In this document: in pieces, positions 9,054 through 18,412 of the stretch
Position numbering within the stretch: position 1 is the first letter of the stretch
Layout of the letters: each line of letters opens with the position of its first letter
Assembly: GCF_016612505.1 (NCBI RefSeq)
Contig: NZ_JAENRR010000007.1
Location: 62,001 to 126,000, forward strand
DNA from: Carboxylicivirga marina
GTDB taxonomy: Bacteria > Bacteroidota > Bacteroidia > Bacteroidales > Marinilabiliaceae
Direction: 5' to 3'
DNA length: 64,000 bases
Made by a program: the position numbers and the translations under genes
The notes under the pieces: generated by a model
The model's database searches: none
Told to the model about the DNA's origin: nothing
The model's input: the letters and a program-made list of their open reading frames with translations, nothing else

Positions 9054-10031
9054 ATGAACGGACTACTTAGTAACACCAACGATCCTGCCATTAACCTGGC
9101 AACTGAGGAATATTTACTGCGTCATTCAAATAAAGACGTATTTTTTCTTTACACTAATTCACCATCTATTATCGTTGGCAAACACCAAAACACTTTAGCA
9201 GAAATAAACTATAGTTACATCAATGCGCATAACATACCTGTTTACAGAAGACTATCGGGTGGAGGAACTGTGTACCATGACTTAAATAACTTAAACTTTT
9301 GCTTTATTCAAACTGGTGAAAAAGGTCATTTAGTGAACTTTGAGCGTTATTCAGAACCTATCCTATTGGCCCTAAAAGAATTAGGAATACATGCAACTTT
9401 TGGCAAACGTCATGACATACAGATTGATGGCAAAAAAGTTTCTGGCAATGCCTCGCATGTGTTTAAAACCAGAGTGATGCATCATGGTACTTTATTATTT
9501 AGTTCTGATTTAAGTGTTTTAAATAATTCACTTAAAACCAATCCATTAATAATTAAAGATAAAGCAGTTAAATCTGTAAGAAGTGAAGTCACAAATATTT
9601 CTAACTATGTAGACCAAAGCTTTACATACACTGACTTTGTTAAACACATTTTTAACTACCTTTTAAAGCACTACTCCAACAGTAATGAACTTAGCCTTGA
9701 TAATGAAGAATTAAAGCAAATTAAGGCTATTTCAAGAGATAAATACAACACTTGGGAATGGAACTATGGATACAGTCCTGTTTTTGAATTAAACAAACGA
9801 TACAAGCTCGAGAGCGGCGTAAGAATACAATCCAGGATAAAAATCGAAAAAGGTGTATTTACAGAATGTGAAATAAAGACATCCGATTCTTCAATTAAGA
9901 ATGCATTAGAAAATTTAGCTAAAAATATCATTGGTCACCAGCATAATACAAATGATATATTATATTTACTAAATTCATCATCATTAACAAAATCTGACAA
10001 TGAGGCAATCTTAAATGGCTTTTTTAGCTAG
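9054..10031 (+). CDS. lplA: Lipoate-protein ligase A
   Basis: The 325-residue protein has the lipoyl ligase core RRLSGGGTVYHDLNNLNFCF, an NPAINLATEEYLL-like N-terminus, and DIQIDGKKVSGNASHV with the catalytic lysine region. The C-terminal accessory domain is present. It activates free lipoate with ATP and transfers it to apo-proteins such as E2 subunits and GcvH. The window also carries lipB-lipA (39.7-41.3 kb), so the organism appears able both to scavenge and to synthesise lipoate. It is monocistronic on the plus strand between minus-strand genes, with about 300 bases of AT-rich sequence upstream. Confidence 0.94.
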   Translation: MNGLLSNTNDPAINLATEEYLLRHSNKDVFFLYTNSPSIIVGKHQNTLAEINYSYINAHNIPVYRRLSGGGTVYHDLNNLNFCFIQTGEKGHLVNFERYSEPILLALKELGIHATFGKRHDIQIDGKKVSGNASHVFKTRVMHHGTLLFSSDLSVLNNSLKTNPLIIKDKAVKSVRSEVTNISNYVDQSFTYTDFVKHIFNYLLKHYSNSNELSLDNEELKQIKAISRDKYNTWEWNYGYSPVFELNKRYKLESGVRIQSRIKIEKGVFTECEIKTSDSSIKNALENLAKNIIGHQHNTNDILYLLNSSSLTKSDNEAILNGFFS

Positions 10032-10087
10032 ATGATGAAAAAAGTAGTTAAATATTAAATTATTATATTCGTCTGTATTTCAATATA

Positions 10088-11911
10088 TTAAATAGTTTTA
10101 TCTGGATTAAAATAAGAATATACTTTAGCTGCTTTATCTTTAGCCACAACCGCTTCTAAATTTTCAATTGTAGCCTCTTTAATTTTGTTAAATGACTTGA
10201 AATTCTTGAAAAGTAGTTCAATTGTCTTATCTCCTATTCCGGAAATATTATTCAGCTCTGATTGAATAAAATTAATCGATCGTTTTTGACGATGAAAAGT
10301 AATTCCAAAACGATGTGCCTCATTTCGTAAATATTGAATTATTTTTAACGATTCTGAGTTTTTATCAAGATACAAAGGTACCGGATCACCTGGATAAAAT
10401 ATCTCCTCTAATCGTTTAGCAATACCAATAACTGATATTTTATCAGTTAAATCTAAATCCCGAAGTATCTTAACAGCGGCTCCTAACTGACCTTTACCAC
10501 CATCAATTACCACTAACTGTGGTAAGCCCTGACCTTCTTCTTTTAAACGCTTGTAACGTCGATAAACCACTTCTTCCATTGAAGCAAAATCATTTGGCCC
10601 TTCAACAGTTTTTATATTAAAATGTCGGTAATCCTTTTTATAAGGTTTTCCATTACGAAACACCACACATGCAGCCACTGGATTTGTTCCCTGAATGTTT
10701 GAATTATCAAAACACTCGATGTGGCGAGGTAACACTTTTAAGCGCAAATCAGATTGCATTACTTTAAGTATTCGCTCTTCTCTCGGTTCCTTTTTATGCA
10801 AGGATTGTTGCTTAAGTTTATCTAAGCGAAAATATTTAACGTTTCGTTCAGATAAATCCATTAACTTTTTCTTATCTCCTATTTTAGGAACGATAAACTT
10901 TGCATTATCTAATTCGATATTCAACTTAAAAGGAACCAAAATTTCGCGGGCTAATAGTTTAATTCTGCTTCTCATTTCAAAGATGGCAAGCGGTAAAATC
11001 TCAGACTTTTCTTCTGAAAGTTTCTTGCGATACTCCATTGTATGCGACTGAATAATTGCTCCATTAACCACGCGAATAAAATTAACGTAAGCTGCTTTGT
11101 CGTCATCAGTAATACTAAATACATCTACGTTGGTTATTTTTGGATTAACCACAGTGGATTTCGATTGATGTCCTTTTAATAATTCAATCTTTCTTTTGAC
11201 TTCTTCCGCTTTTTCAAACTCCAGTTCATCGGCGTAATTAAGCATGATACCATGCATATATTTAAGAACTGAAGTGATATTACCATGTAAAATTTCTTTA
11301 ATCGATTGAATATTCCCCTGATAAATATCCTTATCAAACTGACCTATACAGGGTGCTTTACATTTTCCAATATGATATTCTAAGCACTCACGAAACTTTC
11401 CGTCCTTAATATTCTCATCACTTAAATTTAGCTTACAGGTGCGCAAAGGGTATATTTGACGGAACAAATCGATTAATGTACGTACCATTCCAATGGATGT
11501 ATACGGCCCAAAATAGGAACTTCCATCGCGTATAAAATTTCTGGTTTGAAAAACACGTGGGTAAGGTTCATTCTTTATGACAATATAAGGATAAGATTTA
11601 TCGTCCTTTAATAAGATATTATAACGAGGTTGGTACTTTTTTATTAAGTTATTCTCGAGCAATAAAGCATCTTCTTCCGAATCAACAACAATGTGTTTAA
11701 TATCGGCGATTTTTTTAACAAGTATTCTTGTCTTTCCATCCTCATGTTTTTTGGAAAAATAGGATGAAACGCGTTTTTTTAAATCCTTTGCTTTACCAAT
11801 ATAAATGATAACACCATCTTCATTATAATACTGGTAAACACCAGGTGAAGATGGTAAGGATTGAACTAATAGTTTTAGTTTATTTTCTAATTCTATGCGA
11901 GCTTCATTCAT
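10088..11911 (-). CDS. uvrC: Excinuclease ABC subunit C
   Basis: The 607-residue UvrC has the GIY-YIG nuclease at residues 15-100 (SPGVYQYYNEDGVIIYIGKAKDLKKRV). The UVR motif follows at about 205-240 (ELEFEKAEEVKRKIELLK), then the RNase H-like second nuclease (ECFDNSNIQGTNPVAACVVF and VVIDGGKGQL) and a C-terminal helix-hairpin-helix (ISGIGDKTIELLFKNF). It makes both incisions in nucleotide excision repair. Its start overlaps the end of ade by 8 bases, so the pair is co-transcribed. Confidence 0.98.
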   Translation of the reverse strand: MNEARIELENKLKLLVQSLPSSPGVYQYYNEDGVIIYIGKAKDLKKRVSSYFSKKHEDGKTRILVKKIADIKHIVVDSEEDALLLENNLIKKYQPRYNILLKDDKSYPYIVIKNEPYPRVFQTRNFIRDGSSYFGPYTSIGMVRTLIDLFRQIYPLRTCKLNLSDENIKDGKFRECLEYHIGKCKAPCIGQFDKDIYQGNIQSIKEILHGNITSVLKYMHGIMLNYADELEFEKAEEVKRKIELLKGHQSKSTVVNPKITNVDVFSITDDDKAAYVNFIRVVNGAIIQSHTMEYRKKLSEEKSEILPLAIFEMRSRIKLLAREILVPFKLNIELDNAKFIVPKIGDKKKLMDLSERNVKYFRLDKLKQQSLHKKEPREERILKVMQSDLRLKVLPRHIECFDNSNIQGTNPVAACVVFRNGKPYKKDYRHFNIKTVEGPNDFASMEEVVYRRYKRLKEEGQGLPQLVVIDGGKGQLGAAVKILRDLDLTDKISVIGIAKRLEEIFYPGDPVPLYLDKNSESLKIIQYLRNEAHRFGITFHRQKRSINFIQSELNNISGIGDKTIELLFKNFKSFNKIKEATIENLEAVVAKDKAAKVYSYFNPDKTI

Positions 11912-13538
11912 TTACAAACAGGCTTGTAAATTCAAACTTATTGACATCAAACAATCCTTTATCACCAATTTTTAAGGATGGTATAACAAGCAAAGACATA
12001 AAGGCAAGCGTCATAAATGGTGCCCTTATAGTACAGCCCATCTCCTCAACCAGAGTATTTAATTCAGCATATTTCTTCGCAACAACATCACCTGGCTCAA
12101 CCGACATTAACCCAGCTACGGGTAATTCTAGGCGATTTAAACACTCATTATTACAAACAGAAATTCCTCCTTTGCATTCAATAACACTATTTATTGCCTG
12201 TATCAAAGCATTATCATCACAACCAATCGCAACAATATTGTGGCTGTCATGAGCAACCGAACTAGCTAATGCCCCATTTTTTAAACCAAAGTTTTTTATA
12301 AATCCAACAGTTGGTTTACTCTGACTATATCTATTAACAACTACTATTTTTAGAATGTCATTATTAAGATCAGATTGAATGAACTGCCCCTTTTTTATGT
12401 TTGGATGCCAAATAAATTCATTGGTTAATAACTCACCATCCTGTGCTTCTATTACCCGTACTTTAGGTGAATCATACGGTGCTGAAATGGTGATATCAGC
12501 TATTGAAATTGGTGAACAATTGAAATTATTTATTAGATCTGATTTTGGAAAATCGAACAATGCGTTACCATTACTGGCCACCTTTAAACCATCAATGTAT
12601 GTTTCTATAACATTGAAATCACTTAAAGAATCAACAACTATAAAATCAGCAGCATCGCCTTCTCGTAATAAACCAACCGGTAAATTATAGTGTTTTACAG
12701 GATTAATAACTGCCACCTGATAAAGTTCAAAAATTGAGTATCCCTTACTTAATCCAAGCTTTATTAACCGATCAATATGTCCTTTTTCAATAATTAAATC
12801 CGGATGACTATCGTCAGTACATAACATTGTTTGTAAAGGTTCCTTGCTAATTAAAGGATGTAAAACCTCAAAATTTCGTGCTGCACTCCCCTCTCTAATC
12901 TGCGTTTTAATACCTAGTTTTATCTTTTCAAGTGCTTCATCAATCGTAAAAGATTCATGGTCGGTGGTGATATTTCCAGCCGCATATTTTTCTAAATCTT
13001 CACCGCGCACACCAGGTGCATGCCCATCAATCGGAACATTGTATTTTTTAGCCAGTTTTAATTTACTCCAAACCTCTTGATTTCCGTAAATCACACCAGG
13101 GAAATTCATCATCTCAGCCAAAAATGGAGCGCCTTTTTGTAATAAATATTCCACTTCTAGACTCTCAATTTTAAAACCGGAGGTCTCAAAACTTGTTGCA
13201 GGAACACACGAAGGAACACCAAAAAAACATTTTAAGGGTACATTATTTCCATCCTCAATCATGTACTCAACCCCTTTTACACCACAGATATTTGCTATTT
13301 CGTGCGGATCAGAAACAACTCCTATCGTTCCACGTGGAACAACTAATTTAGCAAAACCTGAAGGTGTAAGCATACTACTTTCAATATGCACATGACTGTC
13401 AATTAAGCCAGGTAAAATATAATTTGAATAAGTACTATTATCTCTCTCTATTTTGTGGATAATATTATCTCGTAAATAGACTTTACCAGGATAAATATCT
13501 CTATTAATAATATCAACTATATTTCCAGAAATAATCAT
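11904..13538 (-). CDS. ade: Adenine deaminase
   Basis: The 544-residue amidohydrolase has the metal-binding motif GLIDSHVHIESSM, the later HAPGVRG and TTDHES motifs, and CTDDSHPD. The C-terminal adenine deaminase domain contains VAHDSHNIVAIGCDD. It converts adenine to hypoxanthine in purine salvage. The gene starts 22 bases after mnmG ends. That gap is filled by a perfect parS-like palindrome, and a second parS-like site lies inside the coding region at 13326. Confidence 0.95.
   Translation of the reverse strand: MIISGNIVDIINRDIYPGKVYLRDNIIHKIERDNSTYSNYILPGLIDSHVHIESSMLTPSGFAKLVVPRGTIGVVSDPHEIANICGVKGVEYMIEDGNNVPLKCFFGVPSCVPATSFETSGFKIESLEVEYLLQKGAPFLAEMMNFPGVIYGNQEVWSKLKLAKKYNVPIDGHAPGVRGEDLEKYAAGNITTDHESFTIDEALEKIKLGIKTQIREGSAARNFEVLHPLISKEPLQTMLCTDDSHPDLIIEKGHIDRLIKLGLSKGYSIFELYQVAVINPVKHYNLPVGLLREGDAADFIVVDSLSDFNVIETYIDGLKVASNGNALFDFPKSDLINNFNCSPISIADITISAPYDSPKVRVIEAQDGELLTNEFIWHPNIKKGQFIQSDLNNDILKIVVVNRYSQSKPTVGFIKNFGLKNGALASSVAHDSHNIVAIGCDDNALIQAINSVIECKGGISVCNNECLNRLELPVAGLMSVEPGDVVAKKYAELNTLVEEMGCTIRAPFMTLAFMSLLVIPSLKIGDKGLFDVNKFEFTSLFVNE
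13326..13341. promoter_or_regulatory. parS-like ParB binding site inside ade
   Basis: CGTTCCACGTGGAACA has a perfect 14-bp palindromic core (GTTCCACGTGGAAC). It matches the bacterial parS consensus TGTTYCACGTGRAACA at 15 of 16 positions, the first base differing. It lies within the ade coding sequence, 219 bases from a second site. Confidence 0.65.
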
Positions 13539-13544
13539 AAAATA

Positions 13545-13560
13545 TGTTTCACGTGGAACA
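13545..13560. promoter_or_regulatory. parS site between mnmG and ade
   Basis: TGTTTCACGTGGAACA is a full 16/16 match to the parS consensus TGTTYCACGTGRAACA; its reverse complement equals the classical Bacillus subtilis parS. It occupies the short gap between the mnmG stop codon and the ade start. ParB proteins load here to begin chromosome segregation, and parS sites usually cluster near oriC. Confidence 0.85.
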
Positions 13561-15438
13561 TTACCTTCCCATTAATACTAATAATACATTTATATCACTT
13601 GGAGAAACACCAGAGATTCGACTTGCCTGTCCGATTGTTTCTGGCTGAATACTGTCTAACTTTTGCCTTGCTTCTGTAGAAAGTGATTTAATTGATTTAT
13701 AATCGAATTTATTCACAATATTCAAATTTTCAAGTCTTTTAAACTTATCAGCTAATAATCTTTCTCGATTAATATAACCTGAATATTTAAGAATAATTTC
13801 AGTTGACTCAAGAATCTCATCCTTTCGAGCCATATTTAACTTTTCTATAAATTCGGCAAATGGTTTAATACCATCAAGTAAATCATATATATTAATCTGA
13901 GGGCGCGAAATAATATCAATTAACTTCACTCCTTGTTTTAATGGCGCTGTGCCCATATATTCAAGCCACGAATTAATCAGAGCTGGCTTAACACTAAATT
14001 CCTTTAGAAATTCAATAATCTGATTTCGCTTATCAATTTTTTCATTCAAATGATCGATTCGCTTTTGAGAAGCTAAACCAATTGCAAAGCTTTTTGGAGA
14101 TAAACGCGAATCTGCATCATCTTGTCTCAGAAGAATTCTAAATTCAGCACGAGAAGTAAACATACGATAAGGTTCATCAACACCTTTTGTTACCAAATCA
14201 TCAATCAACACGCCAATATATGCTTCATCCCGACTTAAAGTAAAATCAGTTTTGTTGTTAATTTTTTGATGTGCATTAATTCCAGCGATTAAACCTTGAG
14301 CAGCAGCTTCCTCATAACCAGTTGTACCATTAATTTGACCAGCAAAAAATAAATTACTAATCTTTTTTGTTTCAAGGGTATGTTTAAGTTGAGTTGGCTC
14401 GAAAAAATCATATTCAATAGCATAACCAGGTCGAAATACTTTTACTTCTTCTAAACCAGGAACAAGTTTTAAGGCATCTATCTGAGTCTTTAATGGTAAA
14501 GAAGAACTAAAGCCATTTAAATAATATTCGATAGTAGTCTCCCCTTCTGGTTCGAGAAATAGTTGATGGCGTTCTCTTTCTGAAAAAGTAACAATTTTAG
14601 TTTCAATACTAGGACAATATCTAGGTCCAATACTTTGAATCGTGCCATTATACATTGGCGATTCATCTAAACCTGTTTCAAGCACTTTGTGAACCTCAGG
14701 ATTTGTATAGGTAATAAAACAACTACGTTTTCTCAATCCATTATCAGGAGAAGGCAAATAACTAAATCGATAATCATGCCCATCACCCTTCTGCTCGTCT
14801 AATTTATCAAAATTAATACTTCGCTCATCAATACGTACGGGTGTACCAGTTTTCATACGACCAACTGTGAATCCACGCGATAATAATTGCTCAGACAAGC
14901 CTTTTGATGCTGGTTCAGAAACTCGACCTCCTTCGGAAGTCACTGAACCAATGTGCATTAGACCATTTAGAAAGGTTCCTGTTGTTAAAACAACGGCCTC
15001 CGATAAGAACTCTACATTATTTGACGTTCTAACGCCTTTAATTATGTTATCTTGAAAAATAAATTCAACGACTGAGTCTTGCCAAAAAAATACGTTTGGA
15101 ATTTTTTCCAACTGAATTCGCCATTCAGATGAAAAAACCATTCTATCACATTGCGCTCTTGGACTCCACATGGCAGGTCCTTTAGAACGGTTAAGCATTC
15201 TAAATTGAATGGATGACTTATCTGTTATAATTCCAGTATAACCACCTAACGCATCAATCTCACGCACTATTTGTCCTTTAGCAACACCTCCAATTGCCGG
15301 ATTACATGACATTTGGGCAAAACGCCCCATATCCATAGTTATAAGCAACACTTTACTTCCGAGGTTAGCAGCCGCGGCTGCAGCTTCACATCCAGCGTGT
15401 CCTCCACCTACGACAATTACATCGTATTTAAAATCCAT
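13561..15438 (-). CDS. mnmG: tRNA uridine-5-carboxymethylaminomethyl modification enzyme MnmG
   Basis: The 625-residue flavoprotein begins with the FAD-binding motif VVGGGHAGCEAAAAAANLG. It has the family motifs GGVAKGQIVREIDALGG, GRMKTGTPVRID and FAGQINGTTGYEEAAAQGL, and a C-terminal helical domain ending in EARQKLDSIQPETIGQASRISG. With MnmE it modifies the wobble uridine of several tRNAs. The gene is a classical neighbour of oriC in many bacteria. It ends directly against a parS site. Confidence 0.98.
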   Translation of the reverse strand: MDFKYDVIVVGGGHAGCEAAAAAANLGSKVLLITMDMGRFAQMSCNPAIGGVAKGQIVREIDALGGYTGIITDKSSIQFRMLNRSKGPAMWSPRAQCDRMVFSSEWRIQLEKIPNVFFWQDSVVEFIFQDNIIKGVRTSNNVEFLSEAVVLTTGTFLNGLMHIGSVTSEGGRVSEPASKGLSEQLLSRGFTVGRMKTGTPVRIDERSINFDKLDEQKGDGHDYRFSYLPSPDNGLRKRSCFITYTNPEVHKVLETGLDESPMYNGTIQSIGPRYCPSIETKIVTFSERERHQLFLEPEGETTIEYYLNGFSSSLPLKTQIDALKLVPGLEEVKVFRPGYAIEYDFFEPTQLKHTLETKKISNLFFAGQINGTTGYEEAAAQGLIAGINAHQKINNKTDFTLSRDEAYIGVLIDDLVTKGVDEPYRMFTSRAEFRILLRQDDADSRLSPKSFAIGLASQKRIDHLNEKIDKRNQIIEFLKEFSVKPALINSWLEYMGTAPLKQGVKLIDIISRPQINIYDLLDGIKPFAEFIEKLNMARKDEILESTEIILKYSGYINRERLLADKFKRLENLNIVNKFDYKSIKSLSTEARQKLDSIQPETIGQASRISGVSPSDINVLLVLMGR

Positions 15439-15479
15439 ACGTTAAAAATTATTCGTTTACTGTAAGATAAACAGCAAAA

Positions 15480-15902
15480 TTAATGAAAAGTTGATAATAA
15501 TGATAAAGCCTTATTTTCTTCAGCTCTCATTTGGTCTTTTTCTTCAACAGTAGAATCCTTGAAACCAAGTAAATGAAGAACACCATGAATAACAACACGT
15601 TTCAATTCTGTTTCATAAGATGTATTAAACATCTCTGAATTAGAACGTACTGTGTCTAAACTAATAACTAAATCTCCGGATATAACCTTACCAGTACAAT
15701 AATCGAAAGTAATAATATCGGTATAATAATCGTGTTGTAAGTATTGACGATTAATTTCAATAATATAATCATCATCACAAAAAAGGTAAGATAAGTCACC
15801 AAGTTCGTAATCATACGAAGCAATTACAGACTTAATCCAATCTTTAATTTCTTCTTTAATGAAATGTGGTAAGTTAACTTTTTCAGCAAGAAAATCTATC
15901 AT
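15480..15902 (-). CDS. ybeY: Endoribonuclease YbeY (rRNA maturation factor)
   Basis: The 140-residue protein has the YbeY metal motif in the form HGVLHLLGFKD. The canonical H-x3-H-x5-H has Asp in place of the third His, which I believe is common in this phylum. It acts in 16S rRNA 3'-end maturation and ribosome quality control. The ATG overlaps the stop of the upstream HATPase gene (TAATG), so the two are translationally coupled. It is 41 bases upstream of mnmG in the same direction. Confidence 0.94.
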   Translation of the reverse strand: MIDFLAEKVNLPHFIKEEIKDWIKSVIASYDYELGDLSYLFCDDDYIIEINRQYLQHDYYTDIITFDYCTGKVISGDLVISLDTVRSNSEMFNTSYETELKRVVIHGVLHLLGFKDSTVEEKDQMRAEENKALSLLSTFH

Positions 15903-16309
15903 TAATCAATATTGAAAGTCATTTTGACAATACTTCCTTCTTCGTCGAACTCAATATCATCAGCTAAATGATGCATTAAAAATACGCCTCTCCCATGCGT
16001 TTTTTCAAGATTTTCAGGTTTGGTAGGATCTGGAATATTTGTATAATCAAAACCAGAACCTTCATCACTTATTGTAAACTCGACCTTTTCTTCATCGATC
16101 ATGTAATCAACTGTTACAACCTTCTCTTTGTCAAGCTTATTACCATGTACAATTGCATTATTAACACCTTCAACTACAGCCAATAATAATTTTCCATAAA
16201 TATCATTATGAAGATCAAATTCATTGGACAAATCGTCAATCAATTTCTCAACAATATTAATATTTTTGGTTTCGGAGTTGAATTCGATTTTATTTGCAGT
16301 CAATTCCAT
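15902..16309 (-). CDS. RsbW-like ATP-binding anti-sigma/serine-kinase domain protein
   Basis: The 135-residue stand-alone HATPase_c protein has an N box VVEGVNNAIVHGN, a G1 box ISDEGSGFDY and a G2 box THGRGVFLMHHLAD, as in the SpoIIAB/RsbW family. Such proteins bind and phosphorylate anti-anti-sigma factors in Gram-positives. In Bacteroidota, where no SigB is known, the partner is uncertain. No STAS-domain partner is encoded nearby. It is coupled to ybeY and preceded by about 110 AT-rich bases. Confidence 0.88.
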   Translation of the reverse strand: MELTANKIEFNSETKNINIVEKLIDDLSNEFDLHNDIYGKLLLAVVEGVNNAIVHGNKLDKEKVVTVDYMIDEEKVEFTISDEGSGFDYTNIPDPTKPENLEKTHGRGVFLMHHLADDIEFDEEGSIVKMTFNID

Positions 16310-16419
16310 TTTATATAGCTTAAATTTAGAGGTTTTTCAATTAAATAACACCGAAAAATTCTAATAATAATACAAGTATTTCGTTTATACGCGGCTTAGT
16401 TAAAAAAGTTATACAAAAT

Positions 16420-17571
16420 TTACTTTTTCAACCAATGCTCAGGGTTCAATTTCACACTTTCTTCCCAAATTTCAAAGTGAAGTACGCCAGAATTTTCGCC
16501 CTTACCACTGTATATAGTACCCAATATCGAACTTTTAGTTACATTTTGCCCCGGTTTTACATTAACTTCACCAATATTAGCATAAACGGTTAAAAAACGT
16601 CCATGACGGATTAAAATAGCTTTATTATAACCAGGTATAGGAACAATACGACTTACTTTTCCTGCGAAAACAGGGCGAACCTTTTTATCCTCTGAAGCTT
16701 GTAAATCAAGACCGTTATTATTTACTTTAACGTACTTTAAAACAGGATGAGGATGCTCTCCAAAACGACTTATTACAACACCATCTCTAACAGGCCAAAT
16801 TAGTTTACCTTTAGACAGATGGAAGTCAGAAGGTTCTACTGTTTCATTAGAAATCTCTTCGATTAGTTTAACAATTTCGTCTTCAAGCTTCTTCAAGGAC
16901 TTCTTTTGTTTACGAATATCTTGTTTTAATGATGTTTCCTTCTGCTTTAGTTCCTGAATATTTTTATTAACCTTTTGTTTATCATTAATAAGTTGTGCGT
17001 ATTGTTGTTGCACACTATTTAAAGCGTTGTTCTGAACCTTTAAATTAGTATTTAACAACTTGTATGACTCGTCTAATTTTATAGCCTTATTTTGGATTAA
17101 AACACCTTGATTGTGTCTGAATTTATTGTACTCCTTTAGCATAGCATAACGTCTGTATGCTTCATTGAATGATTCAGCCCCAAAAAAGAATGAAAGTTCA
17201 TTATATTTCTTCTTATTTAAATAAGCTTCATTTATAAGCTTAGTATACTGTTCTTTTAAGGAGGATAATTCCTTTTCATTATTATCTATTTCCGATTCCA
17301 GAATATTTATATCAGCCTTTAACACATCTATTTCACTATGATATACAGCAATTAAGCTTTCTCGGTCTTTAATTTGATTATCAAGTAAACGAACACTATT
17401 AATATTTGATTGCTTCTTTTTTGAATAGCTTAATAATAATTTGTTAGCATTTTCAATACGTATATTTAATCTATTCTTTTCTTTTTCAAGCTCATCAAGC
17501 GTTTGAGCTACAGAAGATAAAGAGAAGGTTAAAATCAGACCTAATAACAGATTTTGAATCTTAATGCTCAT
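16420..17571 (-). CDS. EnvC-like murein hydrolase activator (degenerate M23 domain)
   Basis: The 383-residue protein has a signal peptide ending SLSSVAQ, a long coiled coil (about residues 25-250) and a C-terminal LytM/M23 domain. The zinc-binding residues are lost. The usual HxGxD reads NNGLDL, and the usual YxHL after HGRFLTV reads YANI. Only LHFEIW resembles an active enzyme. EnvC-type proteins with such losses activate amidases at the division septum. It overlaps the DUF4292 gene by 11 bases and ends the operon from nadA. There is no visible reason to expect hydrolase activity of its own. Confidence 0.9.
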   Translation of the reverse strand: MSIKIQNLLLGLILTFSLSSVAQTLDELEKEKNRLNIRIENANKLLLSYSKKKQSNINSVRLLDNQIKDRESLIAVYHSEIDVLKADINILESEIDNNEKELSSLKEQYTKLINEAYLNKKKYNELSFFFGAESFNEAYRRYAMLKEYNKFRHNQGVLIQNKAIKLDESYKLLNTNLKVQNNALNSVQQQYAQLINDKQKVNKNIQELKQKETSLKQDIRKQKKSLKKLEDEIVKLIEEISNETVEPSDFHLSKGKLIWPVRDGVVISRFGEHPHPVLKYVKVNNNGLDLQASEDKKVRPVFAGKVSRIVPIPGYNKAILIRHGRFLTVYANIGEVNVKPGQNVTKSSILGTIYSGKGENSGVLHFEIWEESVKLNPEHWLKK

Positions 17572-18412
17572 TACTTAAATCAACTTTTTTATACTTACCT
17601 GAAACTTTGAATCCAATAGAATTTTGACTATTAATATCAATATGATCAAACTGTATAGTTAAAGAAAAGTTGTCGGAACCACGCTGTCCATTAAATAATA
17701 TTGTTGATGGAACAAGGCCTGACTGAACTTCAATAAACTTACCATACTCAATAGTAATCTCACTATTTACCTCAAAATCCTTAATGTAAACTTTAGATAT
17801 TTTAAAGATTTCAGGCAAGATTGAAAACTGATGATAGATAATATTTGTAGTCTTATCCTTTTTGTACTTACGTGTGAATTTTCCCTCTTTTAACGATTGT
17901 AGTTGATAAACATTATCACTGCAATAATGTTTGTAACGTTTTAAATGTTTATCGTTATCACCAATAGGATAAGCAAATAATTCATTTAAGAGAATGCTTT
18001 GAAGCGTATAAAAATCCATTTCAATTAGGAATTTATCCCACAAAATTCTGTAATCACCATGTGAATAAACCTTCTTCGTACGATCGATTATTTCAACTTT
18101 TCCAGGTTGAAGTTTTACTCGTAACAACTCAATACCCATTAATGGATTAATAGAGACCACAATTGAAGAATCCTTTAGCACATATAAATTTCCTTTAAAG
18201 GATTTACTTTCGCCTTTAAAATCAAATTCAGCTTTAAACTTTTTATAAAAGATTGAATGACAATCAATATACTTCGTTTCCGTTGAATTGATTAATTTAT
18301 AATCTGGTATATTTTTGAGTTGGCCATTTTTATTATAAAATACTTGTGATGATTTACATCCAAAAAATGAAAGCATCAATCCCACTAATAAGAAATACTT
18401 ATATCTTCCCAC
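17561..18412 (-). CDS. DUF4292-family lipoprotein
   Basis: The 283-residue protein has a lipoprotein signal peptide (LVGLMLSFFGCKSS, lipobox FFGC). It has the beta-rich fold of DUF4292: a long run of short strands such as FKGNLYVLKDSSIVVSINPLMGIELLRV and VNSEITIEYGKF. The pattern resembles LolA/LolB-type lipid-binding proteins, so a role in outer-membrane lipoprotein or lipid handling is possible but inferred. Its start shares a base with the stop of the TPR lipoprotein gene, and it overlaps the EnvC-like gene. The three form a tight cell-envelope set. Confidence 0.85.
   Translation of the reverse strand: MGRYKYFLLVGLMLSFFGCKSSQVFYNKNGQLKNIPDYKLINSTETKYIDCHSIFYKKFKAEFDFKGESKSFKGNLYVLKDSSIVVSINPLMGIELLRVKLQPGKVEIIDRTKKVYSHGDYRILWDKFLIEMDFYTLQSILLNELFAYPIGDNDKHLKRYKHYCSDNVYQLQSLKEGKFTRKYKKDKTTNIIYHQFSILPEIFKISKVYIKDFEVNSEITIEYGKFIEVQSGLVPSTILFNGQRGSDNFSLTIQFDHIDINSQNSIGFKVSGKYKKVDLSNEH

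Noticed and set aside
11554-11559. CACGTG inside uvrC
   Set aside because: No outer palindrome (AACACGTGGG), so it is not a ParB site.
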